This document shows positions 26,640 through 35,871 of a stretch of DNA of 64,000 bases, one piece after another. Below the pieces are notes generated by a model. That model saw only the letters and a program-made list of their open reading frames with translations. It searched no databases and was not told where the DNA came from. How positions within the stretch are numbered: the first letter of the stretch is position 1; each line of letters opens with the position of its first letter. Source of the DNA: Ampullimonas aquatilis (GTDB taxonomy: Bacteria; Pseudomonadota; Gammaproteobacteria; Burkholderiales; Burkholderiaceae_D); contig NZ_CP183834.1 in the NCBI RefSeq assembly GCF_049675895.1, forward strand, positions 1,984,001-2,048,000, written 5' to 3'. Both the position numbers and the translations under genes were made by a program.

Positions 26640-27019
26640 AAGTAACCGATCCTCTCTAAGGCGCCCAACGTAATTCAGACACACAATAAACGATCATAGC
26701 TGTCCTAATCCGACCAGTCTTGAATGGTACACATTGTAACCATACCGTCAGCTACATTCCTCATTTTTATCAACCCTAAATAAAAGCAGATCACCTACAT
26801 CAACTCGAAGCGGTAGGCAGTCCGGGTTTACTCAAACCTTGTTCTAAAGTGTCTACCAAATAGAATCCACCAGTCGGGCAACGCTTTGGCACATTACTAT
26901 CACTCGACCTTAAAATTTAAATAAACAAAAAAACCCCGGCCGAAGCCGGGAACGGGAGTAAAAGCGGGGAAATAACGCTTGATGCCGCCAGTCCCTTTTG
27001 GGTGGCGGCTTATGAAGAT
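26640..27019. other. Intergenic region upstream of the unknown two-gene block
   Basis: 380 bases. It holds the promoter region of the membrane-protein gene, a GCCCAAC sequence (26663-26669) that could pair with the GTTGGGT at 25075-25081, and the terminator of the Cache-domain gene (26927-26950). No gene was found. Confidence 0.45.
26927..26950 (-). terminator. Rho-independent terminator of the Cache-domain gene
   Basis: On the minus strand: CCCGGC - TTCG - GCCGGG stem with a tetraloop, then seven T. It lies 70 bases after the stop of the Cache protein gene. Confidence 0.9.
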
Positions 27020-27976
27020 TTATTGGTAGTAACCAACGCCAATCAGCGCATCACCTTCACGTTGAATGTAGGAGGTTTTCTTTTCAACCTTGTTGGTGAC
27101 TGGGTTGCGCCAGACGTAGTCGAGTGTGCCACTGCCTTTGGTTTTGGCAATCTCAATCATTTTGGCGACGATGGAGGTGCCTGCTGCATCACGCATTTCG
27201 CCCACGTATTCACCCACGCGTTTGGGGTTTTGGCCATAAGCGCGGTATTTGGCATCGTCCAGGCCAATTGCAAAGACGTAGAGGTCATTGCGCACGTAGC
27301 TGCCATTGGTGTCATTGAATTTGGCGTAGGCTTTTTCGGGGCCAACTTCTTTCATTTCGGCCAAGGCGCTATCCAGAAAAGCGTGCGCCAGTTCTTTGGT
27401 GGCGCGTGGCAGGTAATAGCCTACGCCCAAAATCACACCATCCACCTTTTGCAGCAAGGCGGTTTTGTTTTCTACCTTGTTGGTGTCTGGGTTACGCCAT
27501 ACATAGCTGACTTCGCCGGTGGCACTGGCGCTGGTGGCTTCGAGCATTTCGTTAAAAATGCGATAACCCGCTGCGTCACGCACTTCGAGCACGTTTTTAC
27601 CAACCAGGGCTTCCGGGTTGTTAGAAGTGGCTTTCAAGACGCCATCGGTGCCCAGTACAAAGACATAAAGGTCGCGATGTGAATATTGGCTGGGCCGTTT
27701 ATCAAACTGGGCAAAGACGGCCTTGCCCTGTTTTTTATAGGCTGCCGTGGCCTTATCGAGCAGATCTTTGGCCTGCATGCGGGTACCGCGCTCGGCCACC
27801 TGTGGCAACAGGTGTTTTGCTGCAATGGGGCTATCAATTTCTTCGGCCTGAGCAACCAGACCATAAGTACCCATCGTACCGATAGCCGCCAGACAGGCCA
27901 CCGCCATCAGCAAACGGACCTGTTTGCCAATTTGTTTCTGAACCGGTTTCCGAACTTGTTTCTGAACTGATTTCAT
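27020..27976 (-). CDS. Periplasmic protein with two tandem Cache domains
   Basis: 318 residues. A positively charged N-terminus and a signal peptide or anchor (LLMAVACLAAIGTMGTYGLV AQA, residues about 23-45) precede two homologous Cache domains, about 65-185 and 190-318. Each contains YxxRDLYVFxxGxDxxxxA, a GEVSYVWRNPDTNKVENKT-type segment and a final GVGYY. Cache domains bind small molecules outside the membrane, usually as the sensor part of receptors; here no signalling domain is attached, so it may be a free binding protein. Good ribosome site (GGGAG). Single-gene unit with its own terminator. Confidence 0.85.
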   Translation of the reverse strand: MKSVQKQVRKPVQKQIGKQVRLLMAVACLAAIGTMGTYGLVAQAEEIDSPIAAKHLLPQVAERGTRMQAKDLLDKATAAYKKQGKAVFAQFDKRPSQYSHRDLYVFVLGTDGVLKATSNNPEALVGKNVLEVRDAAGYRIFNEMLEATSASATGEVSYVWRNPDTNKVENKTALLQKVDGVILGVGYYLPRATKELAHAFLDSALAEMKEVGPEKAYAKFNDTNGSYVRNDLYVFAIGLDDAKYRAYGQNPKRVGEYVGEMRDAAGTSIVAKMIEIAKTKGSGTLDYVWRNPVTNKVEKKTSYIQREGDALIGVGYYQ

Positions 27977-28404
27977 TTACAACTCCCAAGGATAAAAAAA
28001 GAAACTGTTTTTGACCTGCTCGCTCACCCAAAAATAAACTTTTCAGGGACGTCAGGTACTTGTCATGGGATTAAGGTTACGCCGCGCAAAAAGGCAGCAT
28101 TTGATCCAGATTATGAAAAGAGCCGCTTTTGTCGTGTTTGCAACACTACTCGCGCAAGGTTTGATCTGGGTTAAGTCTACCGTGACGTAAACGGTAGCAA
28201 AACAGTGGCAAAACCACGACGAGAAGCGATATGTGCGGGTACTACCTGGGTGTACAGCGCCACTCAGGCTGTTTGAGTGCGTATTTATTGAATCATTATT
28301 TTTACTACTGGAGAGTATAAAAATATCCCAAGTTGGGATTGACATGCCCATTACCCCGCCAGATCGTGGCACCCTTGCACTGGCGACATCGCTGACGACT
28401 TGCC
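27977..28404. other. Intergenic region upstream of the Cache-domain gene
   Basis: 428 bases between the Cache gene start and the end of the DUF1501 gene. Two sequences at about 28100-28113 and 28158-28171 begin TTGAT and partly resemble FNR/ANR half-sites, but neither is complete. Frames on both strands lack ribosome sites and motifs. No gene was called. Confidence 0.45.
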
Positions 28405-29625
28405 TCAGGCAATAATTGGCAGTCGATTAAAGCGGGCACCCAATATATCGGCGGATGGAATTTTCCAGGCGGCATCCAGCAAGGTCGCGTAGAGCTGCCG
28501 AAAATCCAGCGCAAAGGTCAGGTTGCCATTGCCATCAAGCTGCGCCAGATTGGGCCTTGGCCCGTATAAACCGCCCTGCACTTTGCCACCCATGACGAGG
28601 TGCGCCGCGGCGGTGCCGTGATCGGTGCCACCACTTTGATTTTCACAAGGCCGCCGCCCAAACTCGGCGTAGGTGCTGATATAGGTTTGCTCCCAAACGC
28701 CTAACTCTTGCAAACCGGTTCGCAAGGCGGCCAGGCCATCGGCCAAATCGCGCAGCAGATTGGCTTGCGTACCCAGCTGATTTTGGTGAGTATCAAAACC
28801 ATTGAGGGTGAGCCGCAGGCACGCCACCTGCGCATTGTTGGCGCGTTTGCCATTGGCCACCACCTGCAAGGCGGTTTTGATGGCCTCGCCCCAGGCGCCA
28901 TTGGGCAATTGCTGCGTTACCCGCGGCGATAAGGCAACGGCACCCTGCCCCGCCTGTTCGGCTATTGCAGCCCTGAAACCATCGGCGGCCTGGGCAATAT
29001 CGGCCTCCACCTTGAGTACATGCTGAATGGCGGGCGAAAGCCTGGCGCGACTGGTTTGTGCGGTACGTGCCTGATCCACAAATTTTTCAGCCGCCTTGCC
29101 CGATGCCGCCAGGGCAATGGCACGGGCGCTGCCAGTCAGCGGACCTAAATCGGGCGAACCGATCAACACGCCATCAGCAGCAAAATGTTGATTCAGCGGA
29201 AACTGTTCAAAGGTGCGCGACAACCAGCCTTCCTGCAGATAGCGATTGGCGTCCGAAGCGGTGTCCCAGATTTCAATCGAGCGAAAATGCGAAAGATTGG
29301 GATTGGCGTAACCCAAGCCTTGCACCACCGCGAGTTGCTTATCGCGCCAGAGCGGCAGTAAATTTTGCATGGCGGGGTGCAAACCAGTTTGCTCATCGAG
29401 CTGCAAGACATCCTCGCGCTTGAGCGCCAGCCTGGGCCGCAGACCGGCATACAGCGGATCGGCATACGGCACGACCATATTGAGCGCGTCGTTACCGCCC
29501 TTGAGCTCCACCAAAATCAGTAAACCCTGATAGCGCGCATCCCGGTTATCTGCTGCATGGCTGCTGCTCATCCAGGCTTGCAGGAGCGCGGCACTTCCGG
29601 CCATTAAAAAATCACGTCGTTGCAT
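28405..29625 (-). CDS. DUF1501 family secreted protein
   Basis: 406 residues. It starts with a twin-arginine-like signal (MQRRDFLMAGSAALLQAWMS, RRDFL box). The mature part has DUF1501 features: LLILVELKGGNDALNMVVPY at the start, GLHPAMQNLLPLW, GSPDLGPLTG and a C-terminal TYAEFGRRPCENQSGGTDHG. The fold is related to alkaline phosphatase/sulfatase, but the reaction is unknown. It is 44 bases downstream of the DUF1800 gene; DUF1800-DUF1501 pairs are very common and act together. Good ribosome site (GAGGATGATTC). The start codon is well supported by the signal. Confidence 0.9.
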   Translation of the reverse strand: MQRRDFLMAGSAALLQAWMSSSHAADNRDARYQGLLILVELKGGNDALNMVVPYADPLYAGLRPRLALKREDVLQLDEQTGLHPAMQNLLPLWRDKQLAVVQGLGYANPNLSHFRSIEIWDTASDANRYLQEGWLSRTFEQFPLNQHFAADGVLIGSPDLGPLTGSARAIALAASGKAAEKFVDQARTAQTSRARLSPAIQHVLKVEADIAQAADGFRAAIAEQAGQGAVALSPRVTQQLPNGAWGEAIKTALQVVANGKRANNAQVACLRLTLNGFDTHQNQLGTQANLLRDLADGLAALRTGLQELGVWEQTYISTYAEFGRRPCENQSGGTDHGTAAAHLVMGGKVQGGLYGPRPNLAQLDGNGNLTFALDFRQLYATLLDAAWKIPSADILGARFNRLPIIA

Positions 29626-29669
29626 GAATCATCCTCGGTTTGACGAACTGTCTTGAAGCACTGCACCCG

Positions 29670-31319
29670 TCATTTGACTTGATAGGTCGCATCCAGCAAC
29701 ACCCGTCGCAAACTGACCAAACCATTGGCCGCGCTGGTTCCATTAGCGCCATTGGTCATGGGCGCAACGGGCTCGGTCACCAGCAAGGTTTGTTGAAGTT
29801 TTGCAAGTTGTGCGGCATCCAGCGGTGCATCCGCCGGGCAACCCAGTTGCTGCAGCCAGTCCTGCGCATCAAAACGCCATTTGGCAGCACTGCCACTGGC
29901 GCGCAGTAAACGTTTTTGATCAAACTTTTTATTACCTGAATCAGCCACCGGCATGGCCTGCATCATGGCGTCATGCATTCTGTTTGATTCCACCATGCTC
30001 AATAACTGCTCAACAAACTGCTGACGTGCCAGCAAGGTCGTGCTGTTGATCCACACCTCACCACCCGGCCAGCCTTTGACATTGGGTGGCGAAAACAGGT
30101 TTTGTCCAAACTGGGCAGCACGGATGGCCAAAGGTCGAGTATCGTCAACCTCGATTTGCAAGGCGCGAATGGTACCCACCAGCAATTCCACCGGTGACTT
30201 GATCAGCGTAGCCTGATTGCGTTCATCGAGCATGGCCGGTGTATTAAAGAGTTCACGCAAGACACTCTTCATGTCGTAATGCTGATTGCGCCAGATTGCC
30301 GCAATCCGGGCAATTTCTGCTGCATCAGGTTCTGGCGAAATAAACTCGCGCCATAATTTGCCAACAATAAACTGGGCAGTTTCTGGTCGCGCCAAGAGCA
30401 GATCCATCACCCCGTCGCCATCAAAATTACCCGTCTGGCCAAAAATGGTTTTGGTGCCATTGTCATGCCAGGCCGGACGCAGCCTGAATGTATAGTCGTC
30501 CCGCTCCACGCTCCAGCCAGTCAGCGCCCGCGCGGCTTCCTTGATATCGGTTTCGCTGTAATGCCCTTCACCCAGCGTAAACAGCTCCATCACTTCACGG
30601 GCAAAGTTTTCATTGGGATTTTCTTTTTTGCTGGTGGCACCATCGAGGTAAATCAACATCGCTGGGTCTTTGGCCATGGCGTGCAATAGATCACCAAAAT
30701 TGCCCAATGCATAACGCCGTAACGTGGCATTCTGGCGCGCCATGACCTGGCTGATCTTGATTTTTTGCTGGCTGCTCACAAAATGGTCATGCCAGAACAA
30801 GGTCATACGCTCGGTCAGTGGGCTGGGTGTATGAATCATTTCGGTGAGCCACCAAGCCCGTAAATCCAGTCCACGCAATTTTTCTGCTTCGCGTTCCGCT
30901 TTCTTATCCTCATCGCTCATGGCGCGATAATCACTGGCGGCGGTGGGTGGATTGCGCAGCCAGTCTGGCCAGGGCGTGATAGCTTCGGTACGGGCACCAG
31001 CCAGCAATTGATTTACCGCGGCTGACTGCGTCAACCCGGCATAATGGGCAATTTCGTCGGGGCTTGCGGCAAAGCCGGTGCGCAACAACAAGGTTTGCGC
31101 ACGCTGCCAACCCAAAGTACTGTCCTTGCTTGCTTTTTGATACGATATTTTTTCGCGCCGCCCGGTCGAGCTACTCGCCGAGTCCTGGCTGACATACAAA
31201 AAATTAACTGCAGAAAAATCACCCGCTGGAATGTCATCCCCAGCTACTGCAAAGACGTTGATAGTCCATGAAAAAAGTAAACTGAACAACACTAGCCAAG
31301 TCGATGTCTTATAGCTCAT
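29670..31319 (-). CDS. DUF1800 family secreted protein
   Basis: About 549 residues from the ATG at 31319, which gives a clean signal peptide (MSYKTSTWLVLFSLLFSWTI); an in-frame start at 31397 would put 26 residues before it. Typical DUF1800 segments are AQTLLLRTGFAASPDEIAHY, ERMTLFWHDHFVSSQQKI, NENFAREVMELFTLGEGHYSE and ALTGWSVERDD, then NVKGWPGGEVWINSTTLLAR near the C-terminus. The function is unknown, but the family is always encoded with a DUF1501 partner, which follows here after 44 bases. Probably periplasmic or extracellular. Confidence 0.9.
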   Translation of the reverse strand: MSYKTSTWLVLFSLLFSWTINVFAVAGDDIPAGDFSAVNFLYVSQDSASSSTGRREKISYQKASKDSTLGWQRAQTLLLRTGFAASPDEIAHYAGLTQSAAVNQLLAGARTEAITPWPDWLRNPPTAASDYRAMSDEDKKAEREAEKLRGLDLRAWWLTEMIHTPSPLTERMTLFWHDHFVSSQQKIKISQVMARQNATLRRYALGNFGDLLHAMAKDPAMLIYLDGATSKKENPNENFAREVMELFTLGEGHYSETDIKEAARALTGWSVERDDYTFRLRPAWHDNGTKTIFGQTGNFDGDGVMDLLLARPETAQFIVGKLWREFISPEPDAAEIARIAAIWRNQHYDMKSVLRELFNTPAMLDERNQATLIKSPVELLVGTIRALQIEVDDTRPLAIRAAQFGQNLFSPPNVKGWPGGEVWINSTTLLARQQFVEQLLSMVESNRMHDAMMQAMPVADSGNKKFDQKRLLRASGSAAKWRFDAQDWLQQLGCPADAPLDAAQLAKLQQTLLVTEPVAPMTNGANGTSAANGLVSLRRVLLDATYQVK

Positions 31320-31406
31320 GATGAACAACTTTCTGGTAAGGAACTGCCACCAAGCCACTTTGCCAGATGGCATTTGATACACGATTGAGTCAAGCAATCT
31401 GTGAAA

Positions 31407-31718
31407 TTAGTGTGAGGCCTTTTGCACAACGGGATATAGCTCGCGACCCACATCATGAATGTGTTGGCGCAATAACCGTCGCTCTTCTGGGCTCATGGAG
31501 GAAATAACTTCTTGAGAGGACGCTGGGTTGACCGACTCACGATTTTTCAGTTCGCGAAGAGCCATCCGCTCCCTGATGGCGGTTTCCTGGACGGCCTGCC
31601 AAGTCTGATTTTGGTCAGAACCGGCCAGACTAGTGAGTGGATTGTTCAAAATTCCTGCCAGAATTAAAACTATTCCGATCTGGACAGCAAACTTGTTCAA
31701 AAAAGCAAATTTATTCAT
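31407..31718 (-). CDS. Small secreted hypothetical protein
   Basis: 103 residues. An N-terminal hydrophobic segment (VQIGIVLILAGILNNPLTSLAG) looks like a signal peptide. The mature part is short, charged and helical and ends with MSPEERRLLRQHIHDVGREL, a pattern seen in small periplasmic proteins of betaproteobacteria. It lies upstream of the DUF1800 gene on the same strand and probably belongs to the same unit. Function unknown. Confidence 0.65.
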   Translation of the reverse strand: MNKFAFLNKFAVQIGIVLILAGILNNPLTSLAGSDQNQTWQAVQETAIRERMALRELKNRESVNPASSQEVISSMSPEERRLLRQHIHDVGRELYPVVQKASH

Positions 31719-31851
31719 ACCGTTAGTGTAGTGGTAATGCGTTACCTTACAACGTCAGTTACTTGCAACTTCATTTAAAAAGAATGTAACGGGGTGTTTC
31801 ACCCCTCTATTTCGGGTACTCAACAAAAACTCATCGCGGTAAGATTGAACT

Positions 31852-32607
31852 ATGACTACTACCTCTACAGCCCAAAAAATTCTCGTTGTCGATGATGATC
31901 AACGACTGCGCGATCTGCTGCGCCGTTATCTGACTGAAAACGGCTTTAATGTCTTTGTGGCGGAAAGTGCGCAGGCGTTCAACCGTATCTGGTTACGAGA
32001 GCGCTTTGATATGTTGATCCTTGATCTGATGATGCCCGGCGAAGATGGTCTGTCCATCTGTCGACGTCTGCGTGGCGGCAATGATCAGACGCCAATCATC
32101 ATGCTCACAGCCAAAGGTGAGGATGTCGATCGTATCGTCGGCCTTGAAATGGGTGCCGATGACTATCTGGCCAAACCATTCAATCCGCGTGAATTGCTGG
32201 CACGGATTCAAGCTGTGCTGCGTCGCAAAACGCGCGAAGAAGTACCCGGTGCACCATCGGAAACCATGTCCATGTTTGTATTTGGCGATTGCGTACTCAA
32301 TCTGGCCAACCGCACCCTGACCAAAAATGGTGAGGACATCAATCTCACCACCGGCGAATTTTCAGTCATGAAGGTCTTTGCCCGTCATGCGCGTCAACCG
32401 CTATCTCGCGAAAAATTGATGGAGTTGGCCCGTGGCCGCGAATATGAAGTCTTTGACCGCAGCCTGGATGTACAGATTTCACGCCTGCGCAAACTGATTG
32501 AACCGGATCCTTCCAGCCCACGTTATATCCAGACGGTATGGGGTTTGGGTTATGTGTTCATTCCGGATGGTGCGGATGAAACGGCAACCCAAAAAGCAGC
32601 GGGCTAA
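31852..32607 (+). CDS. ompR: OmpR-type response regulator
   Basis: 251 residues. N-terminal receiver domain (KILVVDDDQRLRDLLRRYL; phospho-accepting Asp in LILDLMMPGEDG; Lys in DYLAKPFNPREL) and C-terminal winged-helix DNA-binding domain (LTTGEFSVMKVFARHARQPL, then DVQISRLRKLIEPDPSSPRY). The sequence is very close in layout to OmpR. The EnvZ-like kinase gene follows after 183 bases on the same strand, so the two form an osmoregulation-type two-component system. The name ompR is by similarity; targets are not known. Confidence 0.9.
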   Translation: MTTTSTAQKILVVDDDQRLRDLLRRYLTENGFNVFVAESAQAFNRIWLRERFDMLILDLMMPGEDGLSICRRLRGGNDQTPIIMLTAKGEDVDRIVGLEMGADDYLAKPFNPRELLARIQAVLRRKTREEVPGAPSETMSMFVFGDCVLNLANRTLTKNGEDINLTTGEFSVMKVFARHARQPLSREKLMELARGREYEVFDRSLDVQISRLRKLIEPDPSSPRYIQTVWGLGYVFIPDGADETATQKAAG

Positions 32608-32790
32608 TAAAGACAATGTGAGAAACATTACGGTAAAAAGCAGGCTCAGCAACCTGGTCAGGATTGCGGCCAATACCGTTGATTACCCGCTCCGTTTGAC
32701 ATACTCCCTGAAAATTGACTTTGTTCTTGATATTTAATGGCGTTAGGTAGATAAAATAAGACCTTTCACAGACCCATAAAAATACACCGA

Positions 32791-34308
32791 GTGAGTATCG
32801 ACCAAACCGATCTGACAGCAGGTTCTGTCAGCACCCCACCCAAAAAAAAGCTCTCTCATAGACGCCACTGGAGTTCCTTTCAGTGGATCAAGCTGTCCTA
32901 TTGGTGGAACAGTCTTTTTCTTCGTACCTTTGTGCTACTGGCGGCGCTGATCATGGTCAGCCTGATTGCCTGGTTTCAGAGTTTCAGGGTGTTGGAACGT
33001 GGCCCACGCGCTGCCCAGTTTTCGCAGCAGATTGTGTCGGTCGTCAATATCACCCGCGCGTCGCTTCTCTATTCCCGCCCCGACAAACGCCATGCCCTAT
33101 TGTCAGACCTGGCAAAAAACGAAGGCGTACGGATTTATGCACTGGAAGGCGATGATCAATATGCGCCAGTTACCGACCTTAACGACGGCTGGTTTGCTGG
33201 CCGCCTCTTTGAAGACAGCACCTTCTGGAAACTGGTGGAACGCCAGGTACGCAATAAACTGGGTGACAAAACCCATTTGGCTTCGCAAGTGAATGGCCTG
33301 GATGGTTTATGGGTCAATTTTTTTATTGCCAATGACGGCTATTGGGTCGAAATCGCCCGGGACCGGCTCGACAATGCGCAAAGCCTGCAATGGATAGGCT
33401 GGGGCCTGTTTGCCCTGGTGTTATCGCTGCTGGGAGCCGCCTGGATTACCGGACTGGTCAATCACCCACTCGCCAGATTGTCCGAAAGTGCTCAGGCCTT
33501 ATCCAAAGGGCAAAAATTCAAGCCATTGCCCGAGCGCGGACCACTTGAAGTGCGGCAAGCCAATACCAGTTTTAACCAGATGGCCGAAGAACTGCAGCGC
33601 GTTGAATACGAGCGCACCACCATGCTGGCCGGTATTTCGCATGATCTGCGCACCCCGCTGACCCGCATGGCAATGGAAATCGAACTGACACCCGCCGACG
33701 AAAATGCCAAACTGGCCTTGCACAGTGATATCGAACAGATGAATGCCATCATTGGTCAATTTCTTCACTATGCCCGTCCAGATTCCATGAAAATGGAAAC
33801 ACTGGATCTCAATGCCATCATCAATGAAACCTCGGCGCGTTTTGATGCCGTCAGCGACGTACTTTTTTTCACGCGCCTGCGCGAAGACATTCCCGACCTG
33901 ATGGGCGATCCGGTCGAGCTCAAACGACTCATTACTAATCTGATTGAAAACGCACGCAAATATGCCAAAAAAGATCCTCTCAACCCCGTGTTCATCACCA
34001 TTGGCACGCGTTATATCGAACGCAGTGATCAGATTGAAATGATCTTCTTTGATGATGGTCCTGGTGTGCCGGAAGAAGATCTGGAACGGATCAGCCACCC
34101 CTTTGTGCGTGGCAATGAGGCCCGCACCCAGGACAGCATGTTTGGCGATGATGAGCTGGCCGAAGTCATCCCCGGCACCGGACTGGGCCTGGCGATTGTT
34201 GAACGTATTGTTAAAAGCCACCGCGGTCGCTGGGCATTATCCAATCGTCCCGAAGCTGGTTTACAAATTACCATTCGCTTTCCGACCGCTGATACCGCGG
34301 GCTTTTAA
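32791..34308 (+). CDS. envZ: EnvZ-like sensor histidine kinase
   Basis: 505 residues, GTG start. A basic N-terminal tail of about 40 residues precedes TM1 (LFLRTFVLLAALIMVSLIAW). Next are a periplasmic domain of about 120 residues, TM2 (WIGWGLFALVLSLLGAAWI) and a HAMP domain (NHPLARLSESAQALSKG). The HisKA domain carries the phospho-accepting His in GISHDLRTPLTRMAMEIEL. The ATPase domain has the N box (NLIENARKYA), the G1 box (FFDDGPGVPEEDLERI) and the G2 box (GTGLGLAIVERIV). It is the partner of the preceding OmpR-type regulator. Confidence 0.9.
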   Translation: MSIDQTDLTAGSVSTPPKKKLSHRRHWSSFQWIKLSYWWNSLFLRTFVLLAALIMVSLIAWFQSFRVLERGPRAAQFSQQIVSVVNITRASLLYSRPDKRHALLSDLAKNEGVRIYALEGDDQYAPVTDLNDGWFAGRLFEDSTFWKLVERQVRNKLGDKTHLASQVNGLDGLWVNFFIANDGYWVEIARDRLDNAQSLQWIGWGLFALVLSLLGAAWITGLVNHPLARLSESAQALSKGQKFKPLPERGPLEVRQANTSFNQMAEELQRVEYERTTMLAGISHDLRTPLTRMAMEIELTPADENAKLALHSDIEQMNAIIGQFLHYARPDSMKMETLDLNAIINETSARFDAVSDVLFFTRLREDIPDLMGDPVELKRLITNLIENARKYAKKDPLNPVFITIGTRYIERSDQIEMIFFDDGPGVPEEDLERISHPFVRGNEARTQDSMFGDDELAEVIPGTGLGLAIVERIVKSHRGRWALSNRPEAGLQITIRFPTADTAGF

Positions 34309-34462
34309 TTGACCTCGCGCCACCTTCCCTGCCCTGACACGCCAGCTTAAACGATGGCTGCTTGATGTCACTTCCCATGACATTGGTCAGATGATTGTCA
34401 CGAAAATCTGCCAAGATTAGCCTTTGATCCAAAGCTGATTGGCCAAATATTGCTGACTTCAT

Positions 34463-34488
34463 CTATCAGACACTTAGTTATTAACTAT
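34463..34488 (+). promoter_or_regulatory. Candidate OxyR-binding site upstream of ahpC
   Basis: CTAT - 7 bases - TTAG - 7 bases - CTAT, that is three of the four OxyR quarter-sites (ATAG-N7-CTAT-N7-ATAG-N7-CTAT) with one mismatch and exact spacing. It ends immediately before a good -35 box, the position from which OxyR activates. Confidence 0.45.
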
Positions 34489-34516
34489 TAGACATTTGCA
34501 TTTAATAGGTTAATAT
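34489..34516 (+). promoter_or_regulatory. Candidate sigma-70 promoter of ahpC
   Basis: TAGACA (34489-34494), 16-base spacer, TAATAT (34511-34516). About 60 bases upstream of the ahpC start codon. Confidence 0.5.
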
Positions 34517-34576
34517 GGTTACATCAAACAGGTGTGACCCACTATTGATTATTTTTAACCAGACAGGAGAATTGAC

Positions 34577-35125
34577 ATGAAAACAGTTGGTGAAAAACTC
34601 GAACCATTTAAGGTCCCAGCCGCCAAGCCAGGTTTTAACAATCACGAAGAAAACGGTGTTTCTGCTTTTGAAGACATCACCGAAGCTTCCTTCCCTGGCA
34701 AATGGAAAATCATTTACTTTTACCCAAAAGATTTCACCTTTGTCTGCCCAACTGAAATCGTTGAGTTTGCCAAACTGGCCTCCGATTTTGCTGATCGCGA
34801 CGCCGTCCTGATGGGTGGTTCCACCGATAACGAATTCTGCAAACTGGCATGGCGCCGTGACCACAAAGATCTGGACAAGCTGAACCACTATGCTTTTGGC
34901 GATGCTACCGGTTCATTGGTTGATATGCTCGGCGTACGTGATAAATCCGCTGGTGTGGCACTGCGCGCCACTTTCATTGTTGACCCTGACAATGTGATTC
35001 AGCACGTCTCTGTTAACAACCTCAATGTTGGTCGTAGCCCAGCTGAAGTATTGCGTATTCTGGATGGTCTGCAAACTGACGAACTGTGCCCTTGCAACCG
35101 CTCAGTAGGCGGTGCAACACTGTAA
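34577..35125 (+). CDS. ahpC: Alkyl hydroperoxide reductase subunit C / peroxiredoxin
   Basis: 182-residue 2-Cys peroxiredoxin. The peroxidatic Cys57 is in KDFTFVCPTEIVEF; resolving cysteines lie at the C-terminus (DELCPCNRSV, Cys171 and Cys173). It reduces hydrogen peroxide and organic peroxides. The sequence type and the adjacent ahpD resemble the AhpC-AhpD pair of actinobacteria, where AhpD instead of AhpF regenerates AhpC. A good ribosome site (ACAGGAGAATTGAC) supports the start. A hairpin terminator lies between ahpC and ahpD, so ahpD is probably transcribed by read-through. A candidate OxyR site lies upstream. Confidence 0.94.
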   Translation: MKTVGEKLEPFKVPAAKPGFNNHEENGVSAFEDITEASFPGKWKIIYFYPKDFTFVCPTEIVEFAKLASDFADRDAVLMGGSTDNEFCKLAWRRDHKDLDKLNHYAFGDATGSLVDMLGVRDKSAGVALRATFIVDPDNVIQHVSVNNLNVGRSPAEVLRILDGLQTDELCPCNRSVGGATL

Positions 35126-35142
35126 TTGCCTGTTCTGACAAT

Positions 35143-35166
35143 AAAAACCCGCTCATGCGGGTTTTT
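35143..35166 (+). terminator. Hairpin terminator between ahpC and ahpD
   Basis: AAAAACCCGC - TCAT - GCGGGTTTTT, a 10-bp perfect stem ending in five T, 17 bases after the ahpC stop. It probably lowers ahpD expression relative to ahpC. Confidence 0.85.
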
Positions 35167-35192
35167 AAAGCCACAATTCATAGGAGAATTCT

Positions 35193-35714
35193 ATGGAATT
35201 TTTAAATATAATCAAAAATCTCATTCCCGATTACGCCAAAGATATTCGTCTTAATATCGACGGCACCATTGCCCGCTCCACACTGGAAGGCAATGACGCT
35301 GTCGGTGTTGCACTGGCTGCGGCTTTTGCTGCCAAAAGCAAACCCATTATTGATGCCATCAAAGCTGCCGGTGTGTTGTCACCCGAAGAATTAAATGCCA
35401 GTCTGACTGCCTCTGCCTTGATGGGCATGAACAACGTCTGGTATCCCTTTGTTGAAATGACTGAAGATGCTGACCTAAAAAGTCAGCCAGCTCAATTACG
35501 CATGAATGCCTACGCCACGCATGGCGGTGTCGACAAGCGTCGCTTCGAAATGTACGCCCTTGCCGCATCCATTATTGGTAAATGCCATTTCTGCATCAAG
35601 TCTCATTTTGACCTGCTCAAAAAAGAAGGCATGTCTTCCCAGCAGCTGCGTGATGTTGGTCGAATTGCAGCTTCTATCAATGCTGCCGCTCAAGTGATTG
35701 CCGCCGAGCAATAA
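35193..35714 (+). CDS. ahpD: Alkyl hydroperoxidase AhpD
   Basis: 173-residue carboxymuconolactone-decarboxylase-fold protein. The redox motif IIGKCHFCIKSH gives Cys131, Cys134 and His138, the AhpD proton-relay and disulfide site. It passes electrons from a lipoyl adaptor to AhpC. The full length matches AhpD rather than the shorter AhpD-like proteins. A strong ribosome site (ATAGGAGAATTCT) precedes the ATG. Downstream of ahpC after a terminator hairpin. Confidence 0.93.
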   Translation: MEFLNIIKNLIPDYAKDIRLNIDGTIARSTLEGNDAVGVALAAAFAAKSKPIIDAIKAAGVLSPEELNASLTASALMGMNNVWYPFVEMTEDADLKSQPAQLRMNAYATHGGVDKRRFEMYALAASIIGKCHFCIKSHFDLLKKEGMSSQQLRDVGRIAASINAAAQVIAAEQ

Positions 35715-35741
35715 TCACCCAACCTTTTTGCGTTCTTCAAC

Positions 35742-35765
35742 GGCCGGATTCATCCGGCCTTTTTT
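35742..35765 (+). terminator. Rho-independent terminator of ahpD
   Basis: GGCCGGAT - TC - ATCCGGCC followed by six T, 27 bases after the ahpD stop. Confidence 0.9.
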
Positions 35766-35871
35766 ATTGCCTCGTGAAATAAATCACCACCAGTAGCATT
35801 ACTACCAATATCCATCCAGGGCGACTGGGTCAACAATGTATTTGAAGCATATACACGTGGCCAGGAGTTCT

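Noticed and set aside
28100..28171. FNR-type sites upstream of the Cache gene
   Set aside because: Only the TTGAT halves fit; second halves deviate too much.
28052..28372. 106-codon frame on the minus strand
   Set aside because: No ribosome site, no motif, Cys/Ser-rich chance-type sequence in a promoter region.
33499..34221. 240-codon frame antisense to the EnvZ-like kinase
   Set aside because: Shadow of a strongly supported kinase gene.
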